IMG/VR virus record: IMGVR_UViG_3300020395_000107
Coordinates: 1 to 23,660 of that record
Origin: a virus
Direction: 5' to 3' (one strand)
Length of the DNA: 23,660 bases
Below the pieces are notes generated by a model, which saw only the letters and a list, made by a program, of their open reading frames with translations, searched no databases and had not been told where the DNA came from. A program made the translations under genes and the position numbers. Positions 16,474 to 22,811 of this stretch are shown here, in pieces (positions within the stretch are counted from its first letter, which is position 1; each line of letters opens with the position of its first letter).

Positions 16474-18060
16474 TTACGCTAACGATACTCCATAGAATTT
16501 TGATGCTAAAACAGTTGGATTGTCAAGATTTTTAGACATTATAAAGGGAAGAGTATTTCCTTGAGATCTAGGAGGTGGACTAGCAGAAGCACCACCACCA
16601 TCATTCCCACCACCAATTTGTTGATTACTTGTAATTATATTTGGTGATGGTTCTTCCAAAGAAGATATATTTTCTGCAACATTAACTTCTCTTTTCTTAC
16701 CTTCAAATAAACCACCTTTCTTATCAAAATCAAATGCATCACCAGTAACAAAATCAGCAGTTCCTTTAACAATTCTCTGTCCTGTAGAATCTCCTCTCTT
16801 ATCAAAATCAGTTAATCCACCAGTTAGAAAATCACCAAATCCAGCAAGACCTCTCATAAACCCTTGTGGTTTATTTGATTCATTTGCTAATTCTCTTTCC
16901 CTGATAAGATCTTCTTCTGTTATTGGAGTCATCATTGATGGCATAATATTTCCATCACCAACTTCAGAAGATATATTTTCATCAGTAGATTGACTGGTAT
17001 TCTCACCACTAATATTAGAACCTTTACTCTTAGGTTCTCCAATAAGTAAACCACGAGTAGTTGAAAATACTAAAATATCTGATAATATTTTTCTAATAAG
17101 ACTAACTTTAGGACCCATAGCCCTATCAACTATTATAGATGCACTACCAGCCATAATATTTGCTAGAGCTGCATTTTCTCTTCCCTCAGCCGCATCAAAC
17201 ATATATGAAATTCCACCACCCAAAACACCACCAGTTATCCTAGATCCTGTTTTCCCTCCAATTGCTTGAGTAACTTTATTTCCACTTTGTTGTGCTGCAG
17301 TTCTCGTAATATTTTGAGTAGCAGCATTAGTAAGACCTGTAGCACCTCTTGTAGCAATTCCTTTAAAACCCCGCTTTAAAACATTAATTAAAGCTTTAAC
17401 TGGTGCCAATATTAAATTACCAGCAACTGCCCTAAGAACATTACCACCTAAAAGTCCTACACTCTGAACTAATCTACCAAATGCTAATTTAGTAGCAATA
17501 AGAGCACCACCTACTATTAATAATCCTTTTATAGTATCATTTCTTATCTTTTTGAATAGAGTAATATTACCATCAGATCTCGCTATGAGCATCCGAACAA
17601 TCTTATTACTCAACCATCCACCAACCATTATAAAGAGGAAATTAGATAATCTACCTAATATTCCCTGTGCCTTTGCTGCTATTCTTTTAGCTGGAGAAAG
17701 TAAAGCATTTTGTATCTTTGCTTCTATCTGACTTTCCTTTCCTTCTCTTAATCCTTGTTCTGCTAATTGTCTATCTCTTGCTTGCTTCGCTGCTTCTCTT
17801 TGCTGCTCTATCCTATCAGCAATTTCTAAATTAGATTTAATTACAGATAATGAAAAATTTAATCTACCTACATTCTCACTAATAGAAGATAACTGTTGTG
17901 ATACAGTGCTTAATGTTAAGGAATTTTGAGATATTAAATTCGTTGTTATTGTATCTGGTTCAGTTGTTGGGGGAGTAGGTCGTCCCGCAAAGACACTAGA
18001 AGATACCGTATTCCTAACGGCACTAATTCCTCCTGATATTGGTGATGCTATTTCAGCCAT
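16474..18060 (-). CDS. Tape-measure-like tail protein, first of a pair (528 aa)
   Basis: The probable role is a tape measure or hub-linked internal tail protein. Residues about 40-115 are helical and coiled-coil-like with many Q, E and R. Residues 133-158 are a hydrophobic core with the pattern GxLGRxxxFxxIxxxGWL, matching residues 102-119 of the next protein. Further hydrophobic stretches follow around 178-215 (GLLIVGGALIATKLAFG). The C-terminal part has two related phrases, DFLTGGLTDFDKRGD and DFVTGDAFDFDKKGG, then a Gly/Ser/Pro-rich linker and a short hydrophobic end. The ATG overlaps the end of gp51 by eight bases (ATGGCTGA), which implies translational coupling. No close T4 counterpart is recognisable; gp29 is the functional analogue by position and composition. 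Confidence 0.7.
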   Translation of the reverse strand: MAEIASPISGGISAVRNTVSSSVFAGRPTPPTTEPDTITTNLISQNSLTLSTVSQQLSSISENVGRLNFSLSVIKSNLEIADRIEQQREAAKQARDRQLAEQGLREGKESQIEAKIQNALLSPAKRIAAKAQGILGRLSNFLFIMVGGWLSNKIVRMLIARSDGNITLFKKIRNDTIKGLLIVGGALIATKLAFGRLVQSVGLLGGNVLRAVAGNLILAPVKALINVLKRGFKGIATRGATGLTNAATQNITRTAAQQSGNKVTQAIGGKTGSRITGGVLGGGISYMFDAAEGRENAALANIMAGSASIIVDRAMGPKVSLIRKILSDILVFSTTRGLLIGEPKSKGSNISGENTSQSTDENISSEVGDGNIMPSMMTPITEEDLIRERELANESNKPQGFMRGLAGFGDFLTGGLTDFDKRGDSTGQRIVKGTADFVTGDAFDFDKKGGLFEGKKREVNVAENISSLEEPSPNIITSNQQIGGGNDGGGASASPPPRSQGNTLPFIMSKNLDNPTVLASKFYGVSLA

Positions 18061-18232
18061 TGTTTGATTGTTGTGCCTTTAAATTTTCTTCCTCAATGTA
18101 ATTTTGTAAAAGTGAAAGATAAATTTCCCTTTCCCACGGAATCATATTCTCAAGCTCTGTTAAACTATATTTATGGTGTTGCATTAAGGCAAAATTTATC
18201 TTGTAGTATGACGCAAGATCTTCATGAGCCAT
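18053..18232 (-). CDS. gp51: gp51-like baseplate hub assembly protein, very short (59 aa)
   Basis: This small frame starts at an ATG two bases after the gp26 stop and ends with a TGA inside the first codons of the 528-residue gene. It encodes a peptide beginning MAHEDLASYYKINFALMQHH. The central phrase HHKYSLTELENMIPWEREIY is the recognisable conserved part of T4-like gp51 proteins. In T4, gp51 is needed to build the baseplate hub but is not found in the finished particle, and it is much longer (about 250 residues from memory), so only a core helix region remains here. Position between gp26 and the tape-measure-like genes repeats the T4 order 26-51. The tight junctions on both sides and the conserved phrase make it a real gene despite its size. 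Confidence 0.8.
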   Translation of the reverse strand: MAHEDLASYYKINFALMQHHKYSLTELENMIPWEREIYLSLLQNYIEEENLKAQQSNNG

Positions 18233-18234
18233 AC

Positions 18235-18954
18235 TTATCCGAAAAAACTCTGTAATCCCTCCAATACAACTTCATTTTCCTTTTTAGTATTAGGATTAAT
18301 AACCTTTACTGTATGTGATAATTTAGGCATAGTTTCAAAGAAATTTTCAATTTCCTTAAATTGCTTAGAACTTAATTGTTCAACAAATTGAGACAATTCT
18401 TTCTTAGTGCAATCTTCCGCAGTCCAAGATTCTTCTTCAGAATAAACTTGTTCAATACAAGATGCAATCAAATCAAAAGTATCATCAACATTCATCTCTG
18501 TTGCAGAAGCAAAATTATTTTTAATAAATTCATCTAATGATGGATACTTCATCCTTAAGGTTAATGTATCATCTAACTTAATATCTTGAGAATGATTTTT
18601 ATCAATCTTTATTTGAATATCATCTAAGTTAATAAGTGCTGGTACTTGAGTCTTGCCATCATCAGGACAAGTTACCATAACTTCAACATCTTCTCCCACA
18701 GATTTACCTCTGATATTAAGGAATAGATATTCAATATCAAATGTAGATAATGCAGAAATTTTAACTCCTCTTGTTGTAATACAAGATGAAATTACATCTT
18801 TCACAGCATTTGCTATCATTTTAGTATCTTCGCTTTCCATCGCCAAGATAAGTATTTTTTCTTCCTTAACTAAAAAAGGTCTAAATTTAATTTTCTTTTT
18901 TGTAGAAGGAATAACCAACTCATAAGATGGTGTTGCAATCTTTGGTAAAGGCAT
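18235..18954 (-). CDS. gp26: Baseplate hub subunit gp26
   Basis: This is the T4 gp26 family baseplate hub component. The signature near the N-terminus is PSYELVIPSTKKKIKFRPF followed by LVKEEKILILAMES. Further along are CITTRGVKISALSTFDIEYL, LNIRGKSVGE and the phrase VTCPDDGK. The 239-residue length is slightly above T4 gp26 (208). It has no signal peptide or membrane segment. The gene opens a hub transcription unit: a perfect TATAAATA lies 22 bases before the ATG, and the gp51, tape-measure-like, gp27 and gp5 genes follow with gaps of two bases or less. The ATG at 18954 gives the canonical N-terminus. Identity is firm from motif and gene order; the exact biochemical role within the hub is known only for T4. 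Confidence 0.9.
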   Translation of the reverse strand: MPLPKIATPSYELVIPSTKKKIKFRPFLVKEEKILILAMESEDTKMIANAVKDVISSCITTRGVKISALSTFDIEYLFLNIRGKSVGEDVEVMVTCPDDGKTQVPALINLDDIQIKIDKNHSQDIKLDDTLTLRMKYPSLDEFIKNNFASATEMNVDDTFDLIASCIEQVYSEEESWTAEDCTKKELSQFVEQLSSKQFKEIENFFETMPKLSHTVKVINPNTKKENEVVLEGLQSFFG

Positions 18955-18976
18955 AATATGCTTATTTCAGTAATTT

Positions 18977-18984
18977 TATTTATA
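18977..18984 (-). promoter_or_regulatory. Late promoter TATAAATA before gp26
   Basis: On the - strand this is a perfect match to the T4 late consensus TATAAATA. It lies in the 44-base gap between the gp54-like stop (18999) and the gp26 ATG (18954), 22 bases before that ATG. It is the strongest of the six octamers and should drive the hub genes. Confidence 0.8.
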
Positions 18985-18998
18985 GGGGTTATTTGAAG

Positions 18999-19859
18999 TT
19001 ATAATGCCCTACCTTCACTTATAGTTTTCCAAGAAAATTGTGAGGGTCCTGGATCCTTAAAATAATTAGTCTTTGATAATGCTTTTGCTATATCTTGATT
19101 CGCTCCACTATTAAGAATAGAAACATCACTAAGAAAAGCCTGCTTAGTAGTAAGAGTACCAAGATCTTTTGAATCAAGATTGTAAGCATTAGATTTGTCA
19201 GATGCTTTATTATTAAGATGAACTCCCCTATCTCTCTGTGCTGATAAGGTTCCACCTGCAACGTGTCTATCATAACTAAAAGTTGCAGATGCTTTTAATA
19301 CTTGAGAATTTTGATAAGTTACTTGAGTGGAATTTAAACTTAAAGGGAATAATCCTTTAAATGTATATTCAACATACTGTCTATAATTCTTTTCAAATTT
19401 TATTATTTTAGTTTGATTTGATTTATAATCTTCAGGATACCTCATTCTAATATGATAATTAGTATCATTTAATGGATCTGAAGTTCCACCATCACTAATA
19501 TATTCCATCCAATGCTCTAAAAACTTAAGGGATTTATAATCATTATCAACATAAAATTCAAGATCAATTACAGTATAATTTTTTGTATGTGCCATTTTTT
19601 CAACCATACCCTGATATTCTCCAACAGCATTCACAGTTGCATGAGAACTTCCTGGTAATGATGCAGAAGAACATAATAACCCGATAGTTTCAGTATGAAA
19701 TCTCATATCAACTCCTTTACGTTGAAGATGAGATCTTAGATTTTCACCACCACCTGCTCCTGTCGGAAGAGCAAACTGAACATAATAATTAGAAGTTTGA
19801 GCAACATTTTGGAATGTTGGTAATATCTGGGATATTTTCTTTGGTATTGGGCGTGTCAC
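18999..19859 (-). CDS. gp54: Baseplate tail tube initiator, gp54/gp19-type (286 aa)
   Basis: The protein belongs to the T4 gp19 tail-tube fold group. Visible features are NYYVQFALP near the start, then GLLCSSASLPGSS, KNYTVIDLEFYVDNDYKSL, FLEHWMEYI and FKGLFPLSLNSTQVTYQNS. Length (286) is nearer to T4 gp54 (320) than to the tube protein gp19 (about 160), and hub and gp48 genes flank it, so I call it the gp54-like initiator that sits on gp48 and starts tube assembly. I choose the GTG at 19859-19857 (MTRPIPKKISQ). An ATG at 19925 would extend the gene by 22 residues across the divergent promoter pair and into the gp4 coding sequence, which is unlikely. No in-frame ATG exists between them. A second gp19 paralogue is the alternative. 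Confidence 0.75.
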   Translation of the reverse strand: MTRPIPKKISQILPTFQNVAQTSNYYVQFALPTGAGGGENLRSHLQRKGVDMRFHTETIGLLCSSASLPGSSHATVNAVGEYQGMVEKMAHTKNYTVIDLEFYVDNDYKSLKFLEHWMEYISDGGTSDPLNDTNYHIRMRYPEDYKSNQTKIIKFEKNYRQYVEYTFKGLFPLSLNSTQVTYQNSQVLKASATFSYDRHVAGGTLSAQRDRGVHLNNKASDKSNAYNLDSKDLGTLTTKQAFLSDVSILNSGANQDIAKALSKTNYFKDPGPSQFSWKTISEGRAL

Positions 19860-19860
19860 T

Positions 19861-19868
19861 CTAAATAG
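19861..19868 (+). promoter_or_regulatory. Late-promoter-like octamer CTAAATAG before gp4
   Basis: CTAAATAG on the + strand ends 24 bases before the gp4 ATG at 19893. It forms an exact inverted repeat with the octamer at 19885-19892, separated by 16 bases. Confidence 0.7.
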
Positions 19869-19884
19869 TTTTACTATATCATTT

Positions 19885-19892
19885 CTATTTAG
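19885..19892 (-). promoter_or_regulatory. Late-promoter-like octamer CTAAATAG before gp54-like gene
   Basis: Read on the - strand this is CTAAATAG, 25 bases before the proposed GTG at 19859. On the + strand it directly abuts the gp4 ATG at 19893, so gp4 translation begins inside the opposing promoter region. Confidence 0.7.
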
Positions 19893-20327
19893 ATGGCTTA
19901 TAAAGGAAAATATCGACCATCTCACCCACGAAAGTATAAAGGTGACCCAACAGAAATAACCTTTAGATCATTATGGGAAAGAAAATTTATGATTTACTGT
20001 GATTCCAATGTTAATGTATTAGAATGGGCAAGTGAAGAAATTGCTATTCCATATCGTGGTCCTGATGGAAAACCACATCGATACTTTCCAGACTTCTATA
20101 TGAAAGTAAAAGAAAGTAATGGTTTAATAAAAAGGTATATTATAGAAGTTAAACCACTAAAACAATGTGCTCCACCCAAAAAACCAAAAAGACAAACTAA
20201 AGGATATATTCGTGAAGCGTTTGAATATGCTAGAAATCAAGCAAAGTGGAAAGAAGCGAGAGAATGGTGTGCTGATAGACAATGGGAATTTAAAGTGGTT
20301 ACTGAAAAAGAATTAGGTATAAAATAA
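19893..20327 (+). CDS. gp4: Head completion protein gp4, nuclease-fold
   Basis: T4 gp4 is added to the DNA-filled head before tail joining. The 144-residue length matches T4 gp4 (150). The sequence has the nuclease-like core found in this family and in TnsA-type enzymes: E29 in WERKFM, D67 in YFPDFY, and E85-x-K87 in YIIEVKP, in the right order and spacing. The opening MAYKGKYRPSHPRKYKGDPT is basic and typical of the family. A late-promoter-like octamer lies 24 bases before the ATG, and the stop overlaps the next ATG by one base (TAATG). Catalytic activity is not proven for the family as far as I recall, but the acidic residues are intact here. Confidence 0.9.
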   Translation: MAYKGKYRPSHPRKYKGDPTEITFRSLWERKFMIYCDSNVNVLEWASEEIAIPYRGPDGKPHRYFPDFYMKVKESNGLIKRYIIEVKPLKQCAPPKKPKRQTKGYIREAFEYARNQAKWKEAREWCADRQWEFKVVTEKELGIK

Positions 20328-20725
20328 TGGCACAAAGAGAAACTTTTCTACAAAGTCAAAAAAGAAAATTAGCAGCACAAAATAGAATTACACCAGTTTT
20401 AGATGGATTATATGGAACAGAAAATCCTGATGATTTAGCAACTGAAGTATTAGATGTATTAACTGAAGGTGGTAAAGTTCCTGAAGTAGGAAACTATTAT
20501 GTATTCATCTATAAACCAAAAACACCAAACATACAATATGATCAACATCCACTAGTTGCTGTATTTGATGTATTTGAATGGGGATTTCGTGGTTTAAACT
20601 ATCATTGGGGTGAAGTCAGACAATATACTTGGAATGAAATTATAGGTGGGTTATATAAAGTGAGTTCTTTAGAACTAAGGTCACTAAGGACAATTCCTTT
20701 CGCTAGATTTCGTCTAAATAGTTGA
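20327..20725 (+). CDS. Unassigned protein between gp4 and gp48 (132 aa)
   Basis: I cannot name this gene. After a polar, basic N-terminus (MAQRETFLQSQKRKLAAQNR) and an acidic helix, residues about 59-120 hold GNYYVFIYKPKTPNIQYDQH, then PLVAVFDVFEWGFRGLNYHW and a final PFARFRLNS. The pattern of Y-x-F-x-Y-x-P-K, Y-D-x-x-P-L-V and F-x-G-L-N-x-H resembles a small beta-barrel motif that I associate with uncharacterised proteins of marine T4-like phages. It starts by a one-base overlap with the gp4 stop, so it is translationally coupled to gp4, which hints at a role in head or neck completion; it could equally be a baseplate accessory. The promoter of gp48 overlaps its last codons. It is not gp53, which is the gene at 21956. 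Confidence 0.75.
   Translation: MAQRETFLQSQKRKLAAQNRITPVLDGLYGTENPDDLATEVLDVLTEGGKVPEVGNYYVFIYKPKTPNIQYDQHPLVAVFDVFEWGFRGLNYHWGEVRQYTWNEIIGGLYKVSSLELRSLRTIPFARFRLNS
20714..20721 (+). promoter_or_regulatory. Late-promoter-like octamer CTAAATAG before gp48
   Basis: CTAAATAG lies within the last codons of the 132-residue gene (Leu-Asn-Ser-stop) and ends 26 bases before the gp48 ATG at 20748. An AAAAGG ribosome-site-like run follows it at about 20736-20741. Confidence 0.65.
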
Positions 20726-20747
20726 TAATCCATATAAAAGGTCGATA

Positions 20748-21956
20748 ATGGCAACCTGGCGGGTAGATCCACAAGAGAATAGAGAACTACAAATAAAAAG
20801 TGGTGTTGATAAGAAGAAACTTTTAGGATCGACCAAACAGACCACAAAAGATGGTGCTAAAAAAGATAAAGATAATGGTAATTCAGAATCATCTTATCTT
20901 ATGTACCCAATGGGTGAGGCTAATAAGGCGACTTTTGATAGAGATTCATTACTAATAAAAGCAATAGAATATCTACCACCAGGAAAAGGTAGTGGTGGTG
21001 CAAAAGATGAAATGATGTTTGATAAGGGTGCTAGTGGATCAGATGCTGTATATAAAACAGAAGGTGGATTTTTAGGTATAGGTGGAAAGAAAGTATTAGA
21101 AAAAGCAGCTATACCAAAAAGGAATCTAAAATGGGAGATGGGAACAGATGCTAGTGATAGATTTGCAAGAGACGCTGGCACATCTTGGGGGGAGGAAGGA
21201 AAAAACCAAAAAATAAAATATTATATTGAACTACCAATACCTCAACAAATAAATGATAGTAATTCTGTTACTTGGGGAGAAAATTCTATGAATTTATTCC
21301 AACTAGCAGGATTAACATTTGCAAAAAATATGGTAGAACAACCTGGTAAAGGTCTTCAGGATGTAACTCAATTTGTTCAAGAAAATGTTTTATCAAAGGA
21401 TGGAGCAAAAAAACTTGGATTAAATGAAGATGTTGCAAATGCCGTATCAGGAGGAATTGCTGGTGCAGCAGTTAATACTTTTGGTGGAAATGTGAGTCCA
21501 CGATCAGTTATATCAAGAACAACTGGTCAAATTTTAAATTCAAATAAAGAATTATTATTTGAAGGTGTGAATATAAGACAATTTCCTTTTAATATATCAT
21601 TTACTCCTAGAAGTTCTGGAGAAGCAGATCTTGTTAGACAAATAATCAGAAAATTAAAACAATCTATGGCACCAAAAAGAACAAGTGGACCTGGAGGTGC
21701 TTCTGGTGGATGGCTTATAAAGGCACCAGATGCATTTATATTAGAATATAGAAGAGGTACGCAAATACATCCATTCTTAAATAGATTTAAACCTACAGTT
21801 TTAACAAGTATGTCTGTTAACTATACTGGAGCAGGTACTTATGCTTCATATGCTGATGGAAAACCAGTTAGTTTACAAATGTCATTAGTATTCAAGGAAT
21901 TAAATCCAATTTACGCAGAAGATTACGACAAAGTTAACGGAGGAGTAGGATACTAA
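20748..21956 (+). CDS. gp48: Baseplate tail tube cap gp48
   Basis: gp48 sits on the hub and carries the tail tube together with gp54. The 402-residue length is a little above T4 gp48 (364). The N-terminal third is polar and lysine-rich. The middle has an Ala/Gly-rich amphipathic stretch around NLFQLAGLTFAKNMVEQPGK. The C-terminal half has the gp48 signature region: a strand after NSNKELLFEGVNIRQFPFNI, then SFTPRSSGEADLVRQIIRKL, APDAFILEYRRG, and finally FLNRFKPTVLTSMSVNYTG with YADGKPVSLQMSLVFKEL. This C-terminal half is a tube-protein-like fold. The gene has its own late-promoter-like octamer and overlaps gp53 by one base (TAATG), so cap and wedge are coupled. Confidence 0.9.
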   Translation: MATWRVDPQENRELQIKSGVDKKKLLGSTKQTTKDGAKKDKDNGNSESSYLMYPMGEANKATFDRDSLLIKAIEYLPPGKGSGGAKDEMMFDKGASGSDAVYKTEGGFLGIGGKKVLEKAAIPKRNLKWEMGTDASDRFARDAGTSWGEEGKNQKIKYYIELPIPQQINDSNSVTWGENSMNLFQLAGLTFAKNMVEQPGKGLQDVTQFVQENVLSKDGAKKLGLNEDVANAVSGGIAGAAVNTFGGNVSPRSVISRTTGQILNSNKELLFEGVNIRQFPFNISFTPRSSGEADLVRQIIRKLKQSMAPKRTSGPGGASGGWLIKAPDAFILEYRRGTQIHPFLNRFKPTVLTSMSVNYTGAGTYASYADGKPVSLQMSLVFKELNPIYAEDYDKVNGGVGY

Positions 21957-22780
21957 TGGGATACTTTAGAGAACTACCAAACGTAGCATATAAATCTCCA
22001 CTATCACATACAAATTCTTCTGGAGATTATATATTTGTTAAAAATATTTTTAGAAAAACTAAAATGATGGATTGGTTATCAACCAATGCCACATTGTTTA
22101 ATAAATTTCAAATAGGAGATGGTGATAGACCAGATACAATTGCAGAAGCAATGTATGGAGATCCAACTTTAGATTATGTTGTGATATTAACTGCTGGTAT
22201 TACAAATATTAGAAATCAATGGCCATTAACAGACAATGATCTTTATGACTATGCTCTAGAAAAATATGGTTCTGAAGCAAATCTTAATGCAGCACATCAT
22301 TATGAAACATATGAAATTAGGGATGAAAATCAAAATCTAGTTATGCCTGAAGGATCTATGGTAGATGATAAATTTAAAATAGATGGTCCAGGTAAAAGAT
22401 CTAATAATTCTTCAGCACAAATTCAATGGACACTTATAAAAGATTCTGGTAATGAAACAATAACTCAAGATGAAATAGGTATGGTTAATGCAACAGCAGG
22501 GGAAATAACAACTTTTAATTCTGAGAAAGATAATAATGGAGATGAAATTGGAGAATATAGTACAGGACCTGCATCAATATCAAATAGTTTAGGATATGCA
22601 GTATCAAATTTAAGTTATGAAATTCTTGAAAATGAAAAGAAAAGATCTATAGATGTTTTACGTGAAGGATATTTACAACTATTCTTAAGTAATTTACGTG
22701 AAATAATGCAATATGATAGAAATTCACAATATATACATTCTTCACTAATAGGTTCTCAGAACATTAGTATCGTAGACTAA
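21956..22780 (+). CDS. gp53: Baseplate wedge subunit gp53
   Basis: gp53 joins neighbouring wedges around the hub in T4. The family signature is clear: KFQIGDGDRPDTIAEAMYGD, then PTLDYVVILTAGITNIRNQW and PLTDNDLYDYALEKYG, the LysM-like segment shared with T4 gp53 at residues about 50-105. The 274-residue protein is longer than T4 gp53 (196). The extra length lies in residues about 120-210, an Asn/Asp/Glu/Ser-rich region with little predicted order. The C-terminus (EKKRSIDVLREGYLQLFLSN) is a helix. The ATG overlaps the gp48 stop by one base. A hairpin terminator begins two bases after the stop. Confidence 0.9.
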   Translation: MGYFRELPNVAYKSPLSHTNSSGDYIFVKNIFRKTKMMDWLSTNATLFNKFQIGDGDRPDTIAEAMYGDPTLDYVVILTAGITNIRNQWPLTDNDLYDYALEKYGSEANLNAAHHYETYEIRDENQNLVMPEGSMVDDKFKIDGPGKRSNNSSAQIQWTLIKDSGNETITQDEIGMVNATAGEITTFNSEKDNNGDEIGEYSTGPASISNSLGYAVSNLSYEILENEKKRSIDVLREGYLQLFLSNLREIMQYDRNSQYIHSSLIGSQNISIVD

Positions 22781-22781
22781 A

Positions 22782-22805
22782 AAAGGGGTTCGTTAGAACC
22801 CCTTT
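22782..22805. terminator. Bidirectional rho-independent terminator
   Basis: A perfect 10-bp stem (AAAGGGGTTC pairing with GAACCCCTTT) closes on a four-base GTTA loop. On the - strand it is followed by a run of six T, an excellent terminator for gp32. On the + strand the tail is TTTCTC, weaker but adequate for gp53. It fills the 31-base gap between the two convergent stop codons. Confidence 0.9.
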
Positions 22806-22811
22806 CTCGTG

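Noticed and set aside
18163-18170. CATAAATA-like octamer on the - strand inside gp51
   Set aside because: It encodes the conserved HHKYS part of gp51 and is about 100 bases from the next start codon.
20327-20725. Assignment of the 132-residue protein as gp53
   Set aside because: T4 order 4-53 suggests it, but the clear gp53 signature is in the gene at 21956-22780.
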